From positions 1-56,480 of the forward strand of contig RFIA01000032.1 in assembly GCA_003695675.1 (NCBI GenBank): a stretch of DNA of 56,480 nt, given 5' to 3'. Below, one piece after another: positions 7,093-16,747 of this stretch (position 1 is the first letter of the stretch; each line of letters begins with the position of its first letter). Under the pieces are notes generated by a model. The model saw nothing but the letters and a program-made list of their open reading frames with translations. It made no database searches and was not told the origin of the DNA. The stretch comes from Chloroflexota bacterium. Its GTDB lineage: Bacteria > Chloroflexota > Anaerolineae > Aggregatilineales > Phototrophicaceae. The position numbers and the translations under genes are program-made.

Positions 7093-9540
7093 TTACGATG
7101 CGATACGCACGAACATCCGTTGTGCAATCGTGTCGAACACGGCAGACAATGAAGCACGGTCGGCAGTTGCATTGAAATAATTGCCGCAATTTTCGGTCGG
7201 CGGTCTAGGCGCAATCAATTGATCCCAAGTTGGATTCACACCTTGTGAACGACGAAAGTCTTCAACGGTGACAACATTACTGTTGGGTGGCGAAATCACT
7301 TGTCCCAAATCTTGTTCACAGGGGCCACGACCACCAAACTCACCGTCTGCACGAAGTTGTTCAATTGAACCACTCGCTGGCCCCAACGGGCCAAATGTGG
7401 TGTACAGTTGTTGATAATCGGTATCAATCTGGAAGTTGTCGCCGACATCTGCAATATAGCGCAACAGCTCGACACCGAGACAGTCCGGCACTTCTTCAGG
7501 TGCAGGTGAAGAGCAATCGCTCGGTTGCAAACCAAACCCAATCGTGAAGATGATCGGCAACTGGACATTTCCGGTATCACTGTTGTCAAGGCCGATGAAG
7601 TCCGCCCAATCACGGGCATAATCGTCGGCATTGTATAAGTCAATGTCACAGTTAGGATCACTATCATCCATGGCGACACCAGTGAAGCCCCCGTCTACAA
7701 TAACCCCGTTACAGAAGTGGCGCGTTTCAGGAGTATTATCAATACAATGTGGCGCAAGATTTATATTCGGCGAGGTCGCTTCAAAGACGCCCAATCGCGT
7801 TATTTCTCTGCTGGGGTCTCCATACGGGCAAGCACCATAAGCACCGTAAACACCCGGGAGTGGCCCACTAGAATTATACGGGTCGGCCTGAGCCGGCATA
7901 CTGCCATTGCGCCGTACCGGGTCGGTGCCCCCGGCGGCGCCATCGCTCAACAACACCATCGTCCAAACAGTGCCAGTTGTACGGGTGGTTGCAGGATCCG
8001 TCAAGGCTTGCCCGGCTGTCGCCAAGGCGCCGCCAATATTCGTCCCGCGACACTGCGCCCAATAGGTATAAGTGAAGAATGGGTCTTGCACTGCCCAAGA
8101 CGGCGGCATTTCAATATCTCGCAGTGTGTCAGTTCCCGTCACGGTCGGCAGCGCAGCATCAGCGAACGTACAATTTGCATTGACTGGGTAATCATGTAAA
8201 CCGAGATCATTATCATAATCAACCGGCCCGCTTTCATTGGCAAAGCCGCGCCACGGCATCACTGGTAAGCCGGAGGCAGAGTCAATATTCGGTTCGTAAA
8301 AACTCGGCTCGGTACGCACACCGATATTACTATTCAAGACACCTTCAGCCATCGCCTGATTATCAATCATGTGAGTGATCGCATTTGGGGCAACTGTTGG
8401 ATTATTATCCTCGGCATCGGCACGAACCAAAAAAGCCTGCCGGTCAAAAGTCACGAAAGCCACACGGTCACCACGAATGAAATCGATTTGATTGAGAAAA
8501 TCAAAGGCCGCGTCGCGTGCATCTTTGAACGGCTGGCAAATCAAGTCATCGAAAACGAGATTGCCATCCGGATCATTACAGCAGCCATAAAAATTATAGG
8601 TATTGATATATCCATCGTAACGGCGGCTGCCACCACCTGTCCAACGCGATTGAAAACCGGGGATCGTCCAGACATCATCAGCCACATCAGTCGTCCATGT
8701 ATTCGGGAAATAACGAACCCGACAAGCAGGACGCGGTTCCGTAATTGTCGCGGGGCTGCCGGGAAAAGCGAAGACTTCGGGTGAAAAATCAACGGGGCCG
8801 CCGCATCTCGAGTCATTCTGACATGCGGTGCTTAAATTAGCCCAATTATGCAGAATACCCTGCCCTTGAGTTTGCGACAGATCATATAAAAATGGTGTGA
8901 CAGTCCAACGATCAAGCCCCGAAGCAGCAGCGACATCACGGATGCGCTTGGGCACATAAACCGCATTGAAACCTGCATTCGCCCAATCTTCATAAGTCGT
9001 CTCATTCAACATCGACTCGGAAACATCGAAGATTAAGACGACATCTAACGCAGCAGTCTCTGAAATCGCTGAGGCTTCTAACGTCAGGCTTGGGAAGCCG
9101 AGCAAACGCATAAATATTGTTGGCGATTCAACCTGTGCAGTGACACGAATGAGTTTGCGCTGGTCTGCCGTACATAATTCAGGATCGTTGCCACGCTCTG
9201 TCGCGCAGGTTTGTACCAATACGACATTCGGGTCAAGCCCATGAAATTGAATCAATTGTCGAGCTGCGAGATTGGCTTGGGCAATATTGCGCGCGATCCC
9301 CTCACCGGGAGGCCCACCGGCAGGTTCAGGCAGGCGTCGAATCTGACTGGCCGCGCCAACAGCAGCACTATCGACCGCACGCCGCAAGCTCGTGAAGCGG
9401 ACAAACATCAACGAGACGTCAGTCACAATACCGACAAATCCCAGCAGACCGAGAAAACCGAGCGCGACAATGATAATCGACTGCCCGACTTGGCCGCGCC
9501 GCACGATATGTTGGAGTGGTTTACTCAAAATTGATTTCAT
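7093..9540 (-). CDS. TadG-like pilus protein with von Willebrand A domain
   Basis: This 815-residue protein has a single N-terminal membrane helix (about 21-43) in a TadG-type segment (GQSIIIVALGFLGLLGF). Unlike its two neighbours it lacks the Glu at +5, as is usual for TadG. A von Willebrand A domain follows with the metal-site motif DVSES at 172-176, the RVAFVTFDRQA strand and the LLSDGA strand. The domain is large, with Cys-rich insertions, and is expected outside the membrane, where MIDAS domains bind ligands through a divalent cation. A ribosome site (AGGA, 9 nt upstream) supports the ATG. It lies between two TadE-like genes, so the three probably assemble together. A role as tip or surface adhesin is inference. 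Confidence 0.8.
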   Translation of the reverse strand: MKSILSKPLQHIVRRGQVGQSIIIVALGFLGLLGFVGIVTDVSLMFVRFTSLRRAVDSAAVGAASQIRRLPEPAGGPPGEGIARNIAQANLAARQLIQFHGLDPNVVLVQTCATERGNDPELCTADQRKLIRVTAQVESPTIFMRLLGFPSLTLEASAISETAALDVVLIFDVSESMLNETTYEDWANAGFNAVYVPKRIRDVAAASGLDRWTVTPFLYDLSQTQGQGILHNWANLSTACQNDSRCGGPVDFSPEVFAFPGSPATITEPRPACRVRYFPNTWTTDVADDVWTIPGFQSRWTGGGSRRYDGYINTYNFYGCCNDPDGNLVFDDLICQPFKDARDAAFDFLNQIDFIRGDRVAFVTFDRQAFLVRADAEDNNPTVAPNAITHMIDNQAMAEGVLNSNIGVRTEPSFYEPNIDSASGLPVMPWRGFANESGPVDYDNDLGLHDYPVNANCTFADAALPTVTGTDTLRDIEMPPSWAVQDPFFTYTYWAQCRGTNIGGALATAGQALTDPATTRTTGTVWTMVLLSDGAAGGTDPVRRNGSMPAQADPYNSSGPLPGVYGAYGACPYGDPSREITRLGVFEATSPNINLAPHCIDNTPETRHFCNGVIVDGGFTGVAMDDSDPNCDIDLYNADDYARDWADFIGLDNSDTGNVQLPIIFTIGFGLQPSDCSSPAPEEVPDCLGVELLRYIADVGDNFQIDTDYQQLYTTFGPLGPASGSIEQLRADGEFGGRGPCEQDLGQVISPPNSNVVTVEDFRRSQGVNPTWDQLIAPRPPTENCGNYFNATADRASLSAVFDTIAQRMFVRIAS

Positions 9541-9579
9541 CGCTTATCGTCCTATTTTTATTCCACTACATCATACAGA

Positions 9580-10722
9580 CTATTCAAATTGAATAGTCGG
9601 TCGTATAGCCGGAAGCGGGAACACAGCCCACACACTTACCTCTGCTCTCTCGCTGCCGATAGCCGTCAACACTGGGTTGAAGCCGAGTTCAGTCAAGAGT
9701 TCGTGTTCCCAAAATACTTCAACAAGTACAATTCCTTGATTGGGCAAGTAACTGCGCTCATCTTGTTGTATCGCAGCGTTGCTGTCGAATTCAAAATTAT
9801 TGATTGCCATCAACTCTTCGATTTCGTCAATTGTGAATTCAGAGCCAACACAAGCGCTGTTATCACTGATTAAATGTTGACCGCGCCATACATAACCACG
9901 TTGCCGCTCAGGAACATTCACGGAAGAGACACCACCTTCCCATGAATTTATGGCATCAAATCCTTCTAACTCGGTGAAGTTAGCACCGCTAACGCCGCTC
10001 ACCGTTCGGCCCCCACTTACATCAAAGTCAAACGGGTCACGTCCACTATCTTGGATCGGTCGAATACTTCCGGGGTTGGCCGGGTCTGGTTCAGCATTGC
10101 ACTCATTGGCAGTCGTTGGATAACGGCCAACAACAACGGGATGAAAACCAGCTGACTTGCCGGGCACATCCATATCACCTGTACCCGCGCCATCATCGTC
10201 TTCAATCATTTGCACCGCGAAAGCCGAAATCACAATATCGTCAATCGCGACAGGATTGCCATCTGAGTCCACAGCGCCGTTGCCATCCCTAATCTCTAAT
10301 GGATCCATCGAGGTTTGCACAATACAGGCAACCAGATTGTAAAATCGGAAAAAATCCTCTGCTGCACGACAATTGTAAAAACTATCTTGAAGCCCCAAAC
10401 TTGAAGGAACTGGCCAGTCGGCACGATCAACAAGATTAGGGTTGAGATGCCGAACGGGAGCAAAACTGAAATCCTCATCCCACGAAAGCACCGACTGATC
10501 ACCTTCAAGCACTGTGGCGTTACGTGCGCCAACACGGCTGGCTTCCAGCAGAATCAGAAAATTGTTGGCGAACCACCCAACTTCAACCATACCGGCCAGC
10601 AAGATAAAGATGATCGGGGTCACAAGCGCAAGTTCAACGGTGCTTTGCCCCCGTTGCCGCTTGCCGTCCGGCGGCGGTGTGCCATCGAGAATTGCGATTA
10701 AGCGTTTGAGTCCTCTGCGCAT
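9580..10722 (-). CDS. TadE/TadF-like pseudopilin
   Basis: The N-terminus holds RGQSTVELALVTPIIFILL: Gly, then Glu at +5, then a membrane helix, the pattern processed by prepilin peptidase in TadE/TadF minor pseudopilins. The remaining 320 or so residues are a predicted extracellular domain I do not recognise. The frame reaches 10755, but the ATG at 10722 has a GAGG sequence 6 nt upstream whereas the outer start has none, so I use 10722. It is the first gene of the three-gene pilus operon, 39 bases before the TadG-like gene. The promoter and a perfect inverted repeat lie just upstream. Confidence 0.75.
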   Translation of the reverse strand: MRRGLKRLIAILDGTPPPDGKRQRGQSTVELALVTPIIFILLAGMVEVGWFANNFLILLEASRVGARNATVLEGDQSVLSWDEDFSFAPVRHLNPNLVDRADWPVPSSLGLQDSFYNCRAAEDFFRFYNLVACIVQTSMDPLEIRDGNGAVDSDGNPVAIDDIVISAFAVQMIEDDDGAGTGDMDVPGKSAGFHPVVVGRYPTTANECNAEPDPANPGSIRPIQDSGRDPFDFDVSGGRTVSGVSGANFTELEGFDAINSWEGGVSSVNVPERQRGYVWRGQHLISDNSACVGSEFTIDEIEELMAINNFEFDSNAAIQQDERSYLPNQGIVLVEVFWEHELLTELGFNPVLTAIGSERAEVSVWAVFPLPAIRPTIQFE

Positions 10723-10763
10723 ATCAGGCCTCATCAATATGAAAAAGCATATCAAATGATTCT

Positions 10764-10776
10764 GACACAGTGTGTC
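10764..10776. promoter_or_regulatory. 13-bp perfect inverted repeat at the tadE operon start
   Basis: GACACA-N-TGTGTC is perfectly symmetric and sits immediately downstream of a candidate extended -10 element (10785-10793). That is where a repressor or response regulator would overlap the transcription start. I found no second copy at the other tad promoter. Confidence 0.4.
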
Positions 10777-10784
10777 TATTAATC

Positions 10785-10793
10785 ATGATACCA
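10785..10793 (-). promoter_or_regulatory. Candidate extended -10 promoter of the tadE/tadG operon
   Basis: On the minus strand TGG-TATCAT forms an extended -10 element without a clear -35. It lies 63 bases upstream of the tadE-like start. The region 10794-10947 shows no other gene or convincing hairpin. Confidence 0.35.
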
Positions 10794-10947
10794 TAAGGTG
10801 CGTTTATTCATGCGTGTTGCTACTGTAAGAAAATGATAGAGTTTTGTGCAGAGATACGAAAACAACGAAGCAATAGCGCACAGCATTATGTAGAGGCAAA
10901 CTATGATCTGAATGTCTGAATGATTGAAAAACGAGGTCGTTATGAAT

Positions 10948-11643
10948 TCAACCTTCATGAGGCGTGCGAATTCTACCGCGCACCATATAACCCCGTCCAT
11001 GCCGTGATTGAACGATTAGAGGATAATCTGGGTTTTCCTCGATTTTATAACGCAAATTACGGATATGATTGCGTACTAACGCAACATCACCGACACCGCT
11101 TGGATACTGCCAGACATTTTCCAACAGGTCATTTGCGGTATAAAGTTTCTCTGGCGTTTGGCAGAGAAACCTGAACAAGTCGAACTCAACACGAGTTAGC
11201 GTAACTTCGCGATCATTAATACAAATCGAGTGGGTATCCGGGAAAAGCTGTATCAGCACCTCGTCGCGACCAGATTGCGAACGCCGTAAATGAGCGCGAA
11301 TCCTTGCCAAAAGAACGCGAAAAGAAAATGGCTTTTGAATATAATCGTCACCGCCAGAATCAAGTATTTGGTCAACGGTGTAGATCGACTCGGAGTCATC
11401 AAGAAAAATAATTGGAGCGTAGCTTGCAGACAAACCAGTACGCAATGTCTCGCACAATCGAGCGACATTTGTTCCTGATGACGATACGTCAACCAAGAAT
11501 AAGTCGGGCATATCGTAGTAAGCGTCGTCTAAAACATTGTTTCCAGCATGGGTTTTAGCCACATAATATCCGGCTTGTTCAAGTGCGACTTCAACAGCCC
11601 CAAAATTCTCAGGGTTATCATCCACAACCAGAATTTTTTGCAT
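10948..11643 (-). CDS. OmpR-type response regulator with atypical receiver
   Basis: Receiver domain (about 1-118) plus winged-helix DNA-binding domain (about 130-225, ending RHGRGYMVRG). The acidic pair DD (8-9), the phosphoacceptor Asp52 (LFLVDV) and Lys104 (IQKPF) are present. The conserved Thr/Ser after the fourth strand is replaced by Asp (FLDD at 80-83 where most have LTA), so the phosphorylation switch may be altered. The frame extends to 11667, but the ATG at 11643 has GGAAA upstream and begins exactly at the receiver strand MQKILVVDD. It lies directly upstream of the tad-like operon on the same strand and 118 bases after the next regulator, so control of the pilus genes is plausible but inferred. 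Confidence 0.85.
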   Translation of the reverse strand: MQKILVVDDNPENFGAVEVALEQAGYYVAKTHAGNNVLDDAYYDMPDLFLVDVSSSGTNVARLCETLRTGLSASYAPIIFLDDSESIYTVDQILDSGGDDYIQKPFSFRVLLARIRAHLRRSQSGRDEVLIQLFPDTHSICINDREVTLTRVEFDLFRFLCQTPEKLYTANDLLENVWQYPSGVGDVALVRNHIRNLRYKIEENPDYPLIVQSRHGRGYMVRGRIRTPHEG

Positions 11644-11761
11644 TCGTTGATTTCCATGTGTGATCATAATGCTATCTTAATTAAGTATAGCGACGAATGC
11701 TTTCTGGTTAAAGTAAGGTATATGAAACTTTTGTGAATTCTAGCGATACAGAATTCAACAA

Positions 11762-12448
11762 TTAAGTCGAGATCATATAACCGACACCATGAATCGTGCG
11801 TATATATTTGCGTGACTTATCTCGTTCAATTTTTGAACGCAGGTTACGAACATGAGCACGAACGAGATCGGGATCGCCAGTGTCCGGTGGGTATTCCCAC
11901 ACAGCTTGCAATAGATGGCCGGGCGACAAGGCCTTGTCAACATTTTCCATCAAATAACGCAGCAATCGATATTCGGTCGAAGTCAACTGCGCATTATAAT
12001 CATTGATATGCACCATATAGGTATCGGCATCCAATTTTAAATCGCCAACTTGAAGCGTGCTACTCGAGTCGGTATTACGTGTACTACGTCGCAGCAAGGC
12101 CGCAATTCGAGCACGCAACTCAGCTAGATCAAAAGGTTTGATGACGTAGTCGTCGGCGCCCGCATCTAGCCCTTCAACAATATCATCGGTACTCCCTTTT
12201 GCAGTTAGAAATAATATCGGAAGATTTACAAATCGCGGGTCGGCACGCAATTGACTGCACACGGCAATGCCGTCCAATCCCGGCATGATAATATCAAGAA
12301 TTAACAAATCCGGAACGCGACGTTCGAGTTTCATCAATGCTTCCGCACCTGAGCGTGCCAAGTCAACATCAAAATTTTCCCGCAACAGAACACGCTCCAA
12401 TGTTTCCAGCACTTCAGGATCATCATCGACAGCAAGCACAAGAGTCAT
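11762..12448 (-). CDS. OmpR-family response regulator
   Basis: Canonical two-domain transcription regulator of 228 residues. The receiver has the acidic cluster DDD (8-10), phosphoacceptor Asp52 in LLILDIIMPGLDG, Thr in LFLTA and Lys104 in VIKPF. The C-terminal winged helix ends TIHGVGYMI. Its ATG overlaps the stop of the upstream histidine kinase as ATGA, so kinase and regulator are almost certainly a cognate pair. It differs from the following regulator gene in keeping every receiver residue. Target genes are not visible from the sequence. Confidence 0.92.
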   Translation of the reverse strand: MTLVLAVDDDPEVLETLERVLLRENFDVDLARSGAEALMKLERRVPDLLILDIIMPGLDGIAVCSQLRADPRFVNLPILFLTAKGSTDDIVEGLDAGADDYVIKPFDLAELRARIAALLRRSTRNTDSSSTLQVGDLKLDADTYMVHINDYNAQLTSTEYRLLRYLMENVDKALSPGHLLQAVWEYPPDTGDPDLVRAHVRNLRSKIERDKSRKYIRTIHGVGYMIST

Positions 12449-15078
12449 CCGGACTCACCTTTCTCTAACGGTGTATTTGTTGGCAATTGTACGAGAAAGC
12501 TCGTCCCTTCGCCGAATACACTTTTCACTGAAATATTGCCACCGATGCGTTCGACCATCTGACGACAAATATGTAATCCAAGCCCGGTGCCCTGCCCAAC
12601 GGGTTTCGTCGTGAAAAAAGGATTAAACACTTCATCAATGATTTCTGCCGGTATTCCCGGCCCATTGTCGGACACGCAAACCTCAATCATATTGCTTTTC
12701 TCTTTATCATAATTCACTTGAATCACAATCTGAGCATCTTCGTGGCCAATTAACGCATCGTGAGCATTTAGCAACAAGTTGAGCCAAATATCATCAATCG
12801 ATCCAACAACCGCCCAAACAGCAGGCAAAGGCTCGTCGGGCAGCTTGGCAGTAATTTGTATCCGATCTCGTTCGATATGTGCGCGAACCAGAGCGAGCAC
12901 GCCTTCAATTGTATCAACAACATCAATGGGTTGTGGGCGGGCATTGTCATCATTCGGGCGAGCAATCGCCAACAAACGCCGAGCAACACCTGAAGCCCGT
13001 TTACCTGCCCGCATAATTGCAGAAAGCGCTCGATAATTCTGTGTGCCTTCTGGTTCGTCAAGTAACATCATTTCAGTATCAACAAGTATTGTTGTCAATG
13101 GATTATTGATCTGATGAGCAACGGCAGCAGCCAATTCCCCCATTGCAGAGAGGCGGGCGGTTTGCACAAGGCGTTCCTGTGTATCGGTCAACTCTTGCAA
13201 ACTGGTTTCAAGATCGTGAACGAGCCGCGCATTTTCGAGAGCAGTGGCAGCCTGCCCGACAATCGCCCGTCCCATGTCAACACTACGTTGAGTGAACAAT
13301 CGATCTCGCTGCGTGTCAGAAAAGATGACCAACCCTTGCACACGTCCACGTTGAACCAAGGGCAAGGCTAATATTGCATAACTGTGAGTTGCTTTTAGAA
13401 GCGCCTCAATACCGGGCGTGAGCGTTTCACTATGCAAGTGTTGATTAATCACTATTTGCTTCCGTATCGATTCAATCAATTCAGGATATTCCGACAAATC
13501 AATATGTGGCGATGGGTCGGTCAACCATACACCTTTGCCAACAGCAAGCCTAGCGGTGAGTTGGCGAGAACCACCACTCAACAAGGATAATTCAAGAAGG
13601 TCGGCCCCGAGCATATTATTAATCGCTTCGGCAGTATGGAAAATAGTCTGAGCCGGCTTTGTGGTATTTAATAATGAATCAATACATTCCATGATGCGCG
13701 GCTTTGCTCGTTCATAAGTCTCGCTATCTGGAAGAAATGGTGGAACACGCGCATAAAAAGCCTGAGCAACGCCAATCACGCGGCCTCCATCCGTCACGAT
13801 AGGCAAGATCAAAACCATATCCAGCCCCATACGCTCAAGATATTGTATTTCGTGTTTGTTCGTCGGTTCGCGACGTTGAAACAGGGTTGGTTCGCGTCTC
13901 TCAATTGCTTGCCGAAGTACCGGACGATCTTCTAATTGAGTGACTGGCCCCTGATCAGCACGCCAAATAGTACGATAGTATCTTGCCAATGTGCGCAAAT
14001 GATTGCTCGCTTCACGCCATTCTAAGATTTCGGCCCAATCAACATCTAACACACGCACAAACTGACGACATATTCGGGGCAAAACATCATCAAGCGAAAT
14101 AGATGAATTGATTATCTGGCTCGATTCGACCAGCACACTCAATTCTCGCGCTTGAGCGGTCGTGCTCTGATAACTACGCGCATTTTCAATTGCAATCGCA
14201 GCGAACGATGTCAGATTTAACAATAACTCTTGGTCATGAACATTAAATACACCTTGATTGCGTTTGTTGTTGACCCCCAGCACGCCAATGGTTTTCCCTT
14301 TAAGGATAATGGGGACATACAACAAAGAATTCACGAAATACGCAGTTTTGACCTTTTGCGGCCCCTGTTCGCCGACAAGGACGGGCTTACCGGTGCGGAA
14401 AACATACCCCGCAATCGTATCATCCGTCTTAACACGAAAATCTTGCGAGGCGTTGACATCAATACCAACTTTCGCCCGCAAATAAAGCTGCGTTGGGTCA
14501 GAATCATCCGGCAATAAGAGCATCCCCTCTTCCGCATCGGTCAGATGTTTGCCCGCTTCTACGACGCGATTCAACACCTCGTTCAAATCCAGCACTTCAG
14601 TTAATGATCGACTGAGAGAAAAGAGGGTCTCAATTTCGGTCGTTAGTTTTGCTGAATCGTCTGCTTCAACAATGGCCGAATTTTCTTGCAACAATTCTTC
14701 AGTGATCGTCGTTGACGAGCGAAGAATCTGAGTCACACTTTTTAAGATAACTTGTTCATCTAAACTATTGATGGTCGCACTGGCCGAACGCCGTACTTGA
14801 TCGGACACATCACCATTATTTGTAATCGCCACAAGCAGCAACGTGTTATCTGCTTCTGCAATTGAAACTAGTGTCGATTGCCCCGACTGCTTTTCTCGCA
14901 TACAAGCATCAATTAAAACCACATCGAAGTGTGCATGGTCAATTGCATAACAAATGTCGAGATGACTGTAAGCCCGATGCACTTCGAATCCGGCTGAGGC
15001 AAGTGCCTGAAATACTTTTTCAATAATGTCATAGCGGCCGGCAGCAACTAGCACGCGGCCACGAACGCCTATACTCAT
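12445..15078 (-). CDS. GAF-domain sensor histidine kinase with degenerate receiver
   Basis: About 877 residues with no obvious membrane span, so probably a cytoplasmic sensor. Order of parts: an N-terminal receiver-like fold (about 5-120) that keeps Asp in VVLIDA but lacks the acidic pair, a linker helix, then up to three GAF-type sensor domains (roughly 165-305, 325-470, 485-630). The dimerisation/phosphoacceptor helix carries the H-box AVAHQINNPLTT. The ATPase domain has the N-box LLLNAHDAL, the G1 box VSDNGPGIP, FNPFFTTKP and the G2 box GTGLGLHI. I prefer the ATG at 15078 to the in-frame TTG at 15087, although neither has a strong ribosome site. It is coupled to the response regulator by ATGA. 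The 15088-15199 gap holds no clear terminator. Confidence 0.88.
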   Translation of the reverse strand: MSIGVRGRVLVAAGRYDIIEKVFQALASAGFEVHRAYSHLDICYAIDHAHFDVVLIDACMREKQSGQSTLVSIAEADNTLLLVAITNNGDVSDQVRRSASATINSLDEQVILKSVTQILRSSTTITEELLQENSAIVEADDSAKLTTEIETLFSLSRSLTEVLDLNEVLNRVVEAGKHLTDAEEGMLLLPDDSDPTQLYLRAKVGIDVNASQDFRVKTDDTIAGYVFRTGKPVLVGEQGPQKVKTAYFVNSLLYVPIILKGKTIGVLGVNNKRNQGVFNVHDQELLLNLTSFAAIAIENARSYQSTTAQARELSVLVESSQIINSSISLDDVLPRICRQFVRVLDVDWAEILEWREASNHLRTLARYYRTIWRADQGPVTQLEDRPVLRQAIERREPTLFQRREPTNKHEIQYLERMGLDMVLILPIVTDGGRVIGVAQAFYARVPPFLPDSETYERAKPRIMECIDSLLNTTKPAQTIFHTAEAINNMLGADLLELSLLSGGSRQLTARLAVGKGVWLTDPSPHIDLSEYPELIESIRKQIVINQHLHSETLTPGIEALLKATHSYAILALPLVQRGRVQGLVIFSDTQRDRLFTQRSVDMGRAIVGQAATALENARLVHDLETSLQELTDTQERLVQTARLSAMGELAAAVAHQINNPLTTILVDTEMMLLDEPEGTQNYRALSAIMRAGKRASGVARRLLAIARPNDDNARPQPIDVVDTIEGVLALVRAHIERDRIQITAKLPDEPLPAVWAVVGSIDDIWLNLLLNAHDALIGHEDAQIVIQVNYDKEKSNMIEVCVSDNGPGIPAEIIDEVFNPFFTTKPVGQGTGLGLHICRQMVERIGGNISVKSVFGEGTSFLVQLPTNTPLEKGESG

Positions 15079-15199
15079 AAGTAGCAACTTTCACGAATCA
15101 AAAACTCGTTATTGCATTTTACATTTTTTATGAACAAATGCACAACTCAAACTTGACAATATGTTGTCTGAAAATTGGAGTGAGATCACTTTGCAATTG

Positions 15200-16747
15200 T
15201 TAGGGACATTGATTATTCCAAGTCAATCGATAAACTGACATGTTGCTCCCCCCCGCAGCAGGCGATGCTTTTCCTCCCGTAGTATAAACCAAGCACAACC
15301 GTTCATCATCTACATCATCACCCGGCACTTGATCGGGAAATGCCATCAAATAGCGGACATTTCGTTGTTCCATCAAGCGCCATAAGGGTTCTTCGTCAAG
15401 AATAATTGGCACCACTTCAGGACTAACAAGACCGGCAAGGTCAAGAATAGGGCGCGGCGCAAAATACCCTACGGCGCCAATATCATGGACAGCCAATAAC
15501 GCATCTTTTGCAATATTTTCTTCAATCCATAAGGCGGTCTTCACCATCTCTTGATCGATAATTTCAACATCACGTCGATAGATTTGTGGCCCTAGAACAA
15601 CCCCCATATATACAAACATGATTCCAGCGGCGATCAATAAAACTCGCGAAACAACGCGCCCGGCAAATGAACGTCTCGTTTGTTTTGCAAACCACAATAC
15701 CCCAACAAGACTCACCACAATAAACGACGGCAAACTCGGTATCACGTAACGCCCGTGCTGATAAGGTGCAGGTAAACGGGCAGCATAAATAGCGATCAAC
15801 AAAACACCCCACAACAAGGGTAGCAAATAAAACCACGCTTGCCAATTTTGCGACAATTGCCGACGCAACATCACGACAAAAATCACTAATCCCGGCGCAA
15901 GCAAGAGTTGCCCCCCGGCAATGAGTGGAAAGATCATGTTGACAACACGGACGGGGTAACTCTCTTCAAGCAATGGCGCGTTTTCTGCAATTTTGGCAGC
16001 CGCCGTATCCGGCAACACCCCACCGGTCAAATTCAAGTTGAACAACAAATAAGGCGCGACTATCAAAGCGAATAAAACAACCGCACTCCCGCCCCACAAT
16101 ATCACGCGCCACATTGTTCCCTGCGGACGGATCGCCAACATCAAGCCCCCGATTAGCCCCGCCAGCACAATCCCTTCAGCCCGAGTTAAAACAGTCAACG
16201 CAGTCGCAATACCAAATAAACCGCCACGCCACAACAATTGTTGTGGCGATACAAATCGCGAGTCATCAAGTTCACGCCACCCCAACCATATCAGCAACAA
16301 CGTCATCGCGTTAAAAATCATTGTCTCCATGCCGGATGCAGCAGCCCAAATCAGATGCCAAGCGAGTACCAACACAAGTCCCGCTGCCATTCCGACATAT
16401 TTTTGTTCCGGCAAGAGACGTTCAGCAATTCGCCTGCCAAGCATACCCGCACTTGCCAAGGCGAGGATGCCTAGCACATTCGTCCATAACACGCGCGGCA
16501 ACCCAACAAAATAACCACCCGCAAGTAAAATCGTATACAGAGGCGATGTTGACGCCGCACTTGCCTCTCCCGGCACAAACGCCCACTGCCCACTCTCGGC
16601 AAGGTTGCGACCATAAACTTGATGAATCCAGCTATCATCCAGTGGAAACCCCCCGCCACCGAATGCGACATATAATGACACAACACCTGCCGCGATAAGC
16701 AACAAGAGACCATCTTGTAAATCAAAATGTTTACTGACGAATTTCAT
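15200..16747 (-). CDS. GT-C-type membrane glycosyltransferase (PMT/ArnT-like)
   Basis: Polytopic 515-residue membrane protein whose first extracytoplasmic loop carries an acidic pair (FPLDDSWIH, about 35-43), the position of the catalytic Asp in GT-C enzymes that use polyprenyl-phosphate sugars. Later loops hold ASAASTSPLY and PYQHGRYVIPSLPS. A soluble C-terminal portion (about 395-515) is present. It is the last gene of the long glycan cluster and overlaps the previous gene by 17 bases with no separate ribosome site, so translation is probably coupled. The acceptor and sugar cannot be deduced. Confidence 0.7.
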   Translation of the reverse strand: MKFVSKHFDLQDGLLLLIAAGVVSLYVAFGGGGFPLDDSWIHQVYGRNLAESGQWAFVPGEASAASTSPLYTILLAGGYFVGLPRVLWTNVLGILALASAGMLGRRIAERLLPEQKYVGMAAGLVLVLAWHLIWAAASGMETMIFNAMTLLLIWLGWRELDDSRFVSPQQLLWRGGLFGIATALTVLTRAEGIVLAGLIGGLMLAIRPQGTMWRVILWGGSAVVLFALIVAPYLLFNLNLTGGVLPDTAAAKIAENAPLLEESYPVRVVNMIFPLIAGGQLLLAPGLVIFVVMLRRQLSQNWQAWFYLLPLLWGVLLIAIYAARLPAPYQHGRYVIPSLPSFIVVSLVGVLWFAKQTRRSFAGRVVSRVLLIAAGIMFVYMGVVLGPQIYRRDVEIIDQEMVKTALWIEENIAKDALLAVHDIGAVGYFAPRPILDLAGLVSPEVVPIILDEEPLWRLMEQRNVRYLMAFPDQVPGDDVDDERLCLVYTTGGKASPAAGGSNMSVYRLTWNNQCP

